A stretch of 64,000 nt of DNA from Aminipila sp032051575 (lineage in GTDB: Bacteria > Bacillota > Clostridia > Peptostreptococcales > Anaerovoracaceae), in the NCBI RefSeq assembly GCF_032051575.1, contig NZ_DAMBYD010000010.1:132287-196286 (forward strand), written 5' to 3'. The notes under the pieces are model-generated. The model saw only the letters and a list, made by a program, of their open reading frames with translations. It had not been told where the DNA came from and searched no databases. This document shows positions 61,162 to 64,000 of the stretch, one piece after another. Each line of letters starts with the position of its first letter. Position 1 is the stretch's first letter. Both the position numbers and the translations under genes were made by a program.

Positions 61162-62907
61162 TTAAATCTTCAATATTTTGTCATATAAATATGCAAAATC
61201 TTTTACCTGTTTCATTGCATCAGATATACGGTTCTTATTTTTTACAAGCTGCGTCACTACCATACCATATTCAAAGGAATCTTTATCCAAGCTGTTAATA
61301 GCCTCTAAATCGGCTAACAACGGTACCATAGCCGAGAGCTTTGTATATCCGTAGCTATCCTGCTGATACTTTTCAGAATACGTCTGAAATACGTTTGTAG
61401 TCAATCTGCTTACAATCATTACAAAGCGATTATAATCTTCTATTTTTGCTGCATCTGTAATTTTAAATGCCCGTTTTTGAACCGATTCAACTGCTTTTCC
61501 GGCTTCTGATACTTCGTTGCATAATGATGCAAGCTCAAAATCACTGCCATATTTCTGTGCAAGCGCCATTACCCTGTCTTCCATGCTTTCAAATTTCTTT
61601 TTGAAGTTATAAGGTAATATATGGCTTTGTGCTAACTTCCATATCAGTGATAATGTCACTCTCGTATCTTTATATAATGTTTCTATATCGTATTTATCAA
61701 GACCATCTTCACAAGTATGATTCCACCATCCCAATGTAGCTCCGTGATTACGGTCCATTACTTCCTGTGTGTAAGACATTCTCTGCGCAACTGCGGGAAC
61801 ACCTATACCCATAAAACTTTGGTCCCCTATTTTCTTAAGTGCCATAGCTCTGATGGTATCGATTTCAACGCTGTCGTTTGCATTTTTCTCGGCAAATTCT
61901 ATGAGTTCATCCGATGCCTTTATTTCAAATATTTCAGTTTCGCGTACCCCTGTAGAATCTATATTTATATATCCGATACATTTATCATTGATCAAATTCC
62001 AATTGTTATCTACAAACCATGTAGATCCGGAAGCTTCTGCAATCTCATGACCATTCCAGAAAACAAAGTATACATCTCTATCTAATTCATCTTTATGTTT
62101 TGCCAATATCCGGCAGATTTCAAGGTTAGTAGCATTTCCGGTAGCATTACAGGTTACTCCGGGCATCCATGCATCAATATGTGATGCCACTAAAATAAAC
62201 TGCTCACTTTTGCCATTTCCGTGTAATATACCTACGGGCTGATGCACTTTGCTCCATTCCCTGCTGGCTTCAGCTTTAACCTTAATTTTTACCGTCTGCC
62301 CCGAAATACAAAGCTCCTTCAGCTTTAAACCGTCTTTTCTTGTTATGCTGATTCCTGTTATATCGGGAATGTCTTCTAAAGTATTTTGAGTTGGATTTCC
62401 CCAAACAGCCTTCAATCCTCTGTTGCAGATTACTTCTTCATCATTTCCCCAGTTCATGCAGATTATACCGGCGGCCTTCATGCTGCTTGCAATCCGGGCT
62501 TTCTCAGGTACAGGAGGCGAATATGATACTTCCACAAGAACCATTTTACCTGAAACATCAAGGCCTTTATAATCTTCGTAAGAACCGCTTTTCAAATATA
62601 CTACTTCGAAAACCTCCCCTTCTTCTGAAGTAGATTTAATGTGGGCACATGGCAGACTGTCCATCTTTATCGATACGGGCGATATAATTTCCAACTCGGA
62701 ACTGACAGGATTGCTGTTATATGTATAAAATTCCTGATTAAAAACTTCTAACCCGTACTTCTTCATTTTTTCAGTTATATATTCGGCTGCAAATTTTTCA
62801 TCATAGCTTCCTGCAAGTCTGTATGGCGTATTATGTGTCAGCCATTCTACAGTTTCCCTGATTTTTTCTTTGCTTACTTCATTAATTATTCTTTCAATGT
62901 TATCCAT
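61162..62907 (-). CDS. M28-family peptidase homologue with a divergent active site
   Basis: The 581-residue protein has a PA-like insert and an M28 core. HIDAWMPGVTCNATGNATNL corresponds to HxD...DNasG, and FWNGHEIAEASGSTWFVDN corresponds to the E-E/GS region. It also has INIDSTGVRE and GWWNHTCEDGLDKYD. The usual Asp of DNASG is Cys (TCNATG), and the catalytic Glu pair is His-Glu. The helical C-terminal domain is extra. This resembles a noncanonical M28 subgroup, so peptidase activity is uncertain. The ATG at 62907, behind AAGGAG, is the start. First gene of the operon. Confidence 0.85.
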   Translation of the reverse strand: MDNIERIINEVSKEKIRETVEWLTHNTPYRLAGSYDEKFAAEYITEKMKKYGLEVFNQEFYTYNSNPVSSELEIISPVSIKMDSLPCAHIKSTSEEGEVFEVVYLKSGSYEDYKGLDVSGKMVLVEVSYSPPVPEKARIASSMKAAGIICMNWGNDEEVICNRGLKAVWGNPTQNTLEDIPDITGISITRKDGLKLKELCISGQTVKIKVKAEASREWSKVHQPVGILHGNGKSEQFILVASHIDAWMPGVTCNATGNATNLEICRILAKHKDELDRDVYFVFWNGHEIAEASGSTWFVDNNWNLINDKCIGYINIDSTGVRETEIFEIKASDELIEFAEKNANDSVEIDTIRAMALKKIGDQSFMGIGVPAVAQRMSYTQEVMDRNHGATLGWWNHTCEDGLDKYDIETLYKDTRVTLSLIWKLAQSHILPYNFKKKFESMEDRVMALAQKYGSDFELASLCNEVSEAGKAVESVQKRAFKITDAAKIEDYNRFVMIVSRLTTNVFQTYSEKYQQDSYGYTKLSAMVPLLADLEAINSLDKDSFEYGMVVTQLVKNKNRISDAMKQVKDFAYLYDKILKI

Positions 62908-62973
62908 GATGCGCTCCTTTTTATAATCGTTAATCAACCAAGTTACTTGGTCACCCTCTTGTTGTAAAAATAT

Positions 62974-63006
62974 AATGCTTCCTCATACTTATACAGGCGA
63001 AGCATT
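62974..63006. other. Leader hairpin of the peptidase operon
   Basis: AATGCTTC and GAAGCATT (62974-62981, 62999-63006) pair perfectly between the promoter and the first gene. Possible regulatory or stabilising leader. Confidence 0.4.
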
Positions 63007-63025
63007 TTAAACGTTTGCACATTCT

Positions 63026-63054
63026 ATTCTATATTGTAAAATACGTTCTGTCAA
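63026..63054 (-). promoter_or_regulatory. Promoter of the peptidase/transporter/flavoprotein operon
   Basis: On the minus strand TTGACA (63049-63054), a 17-base spacer and TAGAAT (63026-63031). Confidence 0.72.
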
Positions 63055-63154
63055 CTGATTTTTAAAAATTATTATCGAAGCAATGACATAAATCATTACT
63101 TCTAAAATGTATTGAAAAATTTAGAATTTGATAATAAAAAACAGATATTATTAT

Positions 63155-63844
63155 TTACAGCAAAATATCAATAGTGCGTTGGATATGGTTTTTCATTGCA
63201 TTTCCGGCACGTTCAGCATCACGGCACTTCATAGCTTCAATAATCTCTCCGTGAGCCTTCATACTTTCTTCCACTGTGTGTACTATGAGAACGTCATGGA
63301 ATGTACTGTTCATTATTTCAAATGTTGTTTTAAACGCTATATTAATGATTTGTTCCAAAAAATTATTCTTGCATTTTTTCGCATACATACGGTGCATATC
63401 AAATTCACCGTTTGTAGAATCACTTTCCTTTAAAGCTTTATAAAGCTTGTCATAATACTCACATATTTCGCGAATATCATCATCAGAAGCATATTTCACT
63501 ACTAATTCCACTGCCTTTGTTTCTAAAACCTGACGCGTTTCATAAATTTCCAAAAGCGAATACCTTTCAAGCTTTTTAGATAAACTTTCATTGTTGATAT
63601 CGTATTCCTTATCCGGAAGGGTACGTAAGAATCTGCCTTTACCTTGCCTTGACATAATTATTCCTCTGTTTTCAAGAATATGAAAGGCTTCTCTCAAAAC
63701 ATTCCGGCTTATATCCCATTTCTTAACTAATTCACGTTCCGATGGAAATTGATCGCCCGGTTTAATCTTATGTTCATCTATAAGCTTATATAATGCTTCT
63801 ACCACTTCTTCATAAAGAAGAGTACGATTTATTCCAATTTTCAT
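63155..63844 (-). CDS. GntR-family (FadR subgroup) transcriptional regulator
   Basis: The 229-residue regulator has an N-terminal winged HTH (EVVEALYKLIDEHKIKPGDQ, LPSERELV-like FPSERELVKKWDISRNVLRE) and a C-terminal FCD all-helical ligand domain with metal-site His (FDMHRMYAKK, MKAHGEIIEAM). Such repressors respond to small acids. It is directly upstream of the operon on the same strand, 218 bases before its promoter region, so it probably controls that operon. A TTGACT box near 63928 and palindromic ATATTAATAT DNA near 63885 may be its own promoter and operator. Confidence 0.88.
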   Translation of the reverse strand: MKIGINRTLLYEEVVEALYKLIDEHKIKPGDQFPSERELVKKWDISRNVLREAFHILENRGIIMSRQGKGRFLRTLPDKEYDINNESLSKKLERYSLLEIYETRQVLETKAVELVVKYASDDDIREICEYYDKLYKALKESDSTNGEFDMHRMYAKKCKNNFLEQIINIAFKTTFEIMNSTFHDVLIVHTVEESMKAHGEIIEAMKCRDAERAGNAMKNHIQRTIDILL

Positions 63845-64000
63845 CCTGACTCTCTCACTTTATTATATTATTCTTCCCAAGTTTTATATATTAATATATA
63901 TATTAACATCTCATATACCTGTAAGTCAATATTAAATACTTAAGGCCAGTCCTGAAAGGTAAATTTCTTTATGTGTATTTAACTTCAGAAAAAATTCTTC

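Overview
The window is a low-GC Firmicute chromosome segment, most likely a Clostridia anaerobe (strong AGGAGG-type ribosome sites, AT-rich codon use, clostridial conjugative-element families; a Tissierellia/Sedimentibacter-like host is only a guess). No rRNA, tRNA or CRISPR array was seen. Positions 1 to about 49,000 are stacked mobile DNA; 49,403 to the right edge is chromosomal backbone.

Layout. (1) 1-30,700: leftward conjugative operon of an integrative and conjugative element (ICE), cut off by the left edge. It carries VirB4, a VirB4-partner protein, PrgI/VirB3, VirB6-like and VirB2-like proteins. Embedded in it is a complete Tad/Flp pilus set (TadZ, TadA, TadB, TadC, CpaB, prepilin peptidase, two near-identical Flp-like pilins, TadE-like and DUF4320 pseudopilins) and a 1,325-residue SLH/Ig-repeat surface protein. 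Upstream genes are anti-restriction and accessory genes (ArdA-like proteins, DUF4314, YodL-domain protein, Dam-type methylase, HTH protein); an overlapping split cytosine-C5 methylase lies near VirB6. A rightward three-gene insert (7,565-9,866) interrupts the operon. Relaxase and VirD4 are not in the window. (2) 31,123-34,530: cadmium/zinc resistance operon (cadC, stand-alone HMA chaperone, CadA-type ATPase, CopZ-like Fe-S protein) with a clear promoter and operator. (3) 34,975-36,669: large serine recombinase, the likely integrase. (4) 36,825-38,830: small replication-like module (RepA-type helicase ATPase, short repeats). (5) 39,015-46,914: defence island with a DpnII-like restriction-modification operon, an AIPR-like abortive-infection protein, a PD-(D/E)XK-domain protein and an HD-domain protein. 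(6) About 46,936-48,605: decayed DDE insertion sequence with a strongly folded non-coding tail. (7) 49,403-53,767: ptsI, flavodoxin-like protein, PaaI thioesterase and RlmD-like rRNA methylase in one operon; aroD diverges from it. (8) 54,956-63,844: a catabolic-looking operon (M28 peptidase homologue, NRAMP-like transporter, fumarate-reductase-like flavoprotein, 2Fe-2S ferredoxin, ATC hydrolase, M24 and M20 peptidases) behind a GntR/FadR regulator.

How it may work together: the ICE combines a T4SS with its own Tad pilus and surface adhesin, which could bring mating cells together, and it carries methylases and ArdA-like proteins that would protect incoming DNA. The neighbouring island defends the host or element against phage. 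The most promising less-described features are the Tad-within-ICE architecture with D+5 prepilins, the HD plus PD-(D/E)XK gene pair, the overlapping split methylase, and the right-hand operon whose M28 and NRAMP members have altered signature residues.
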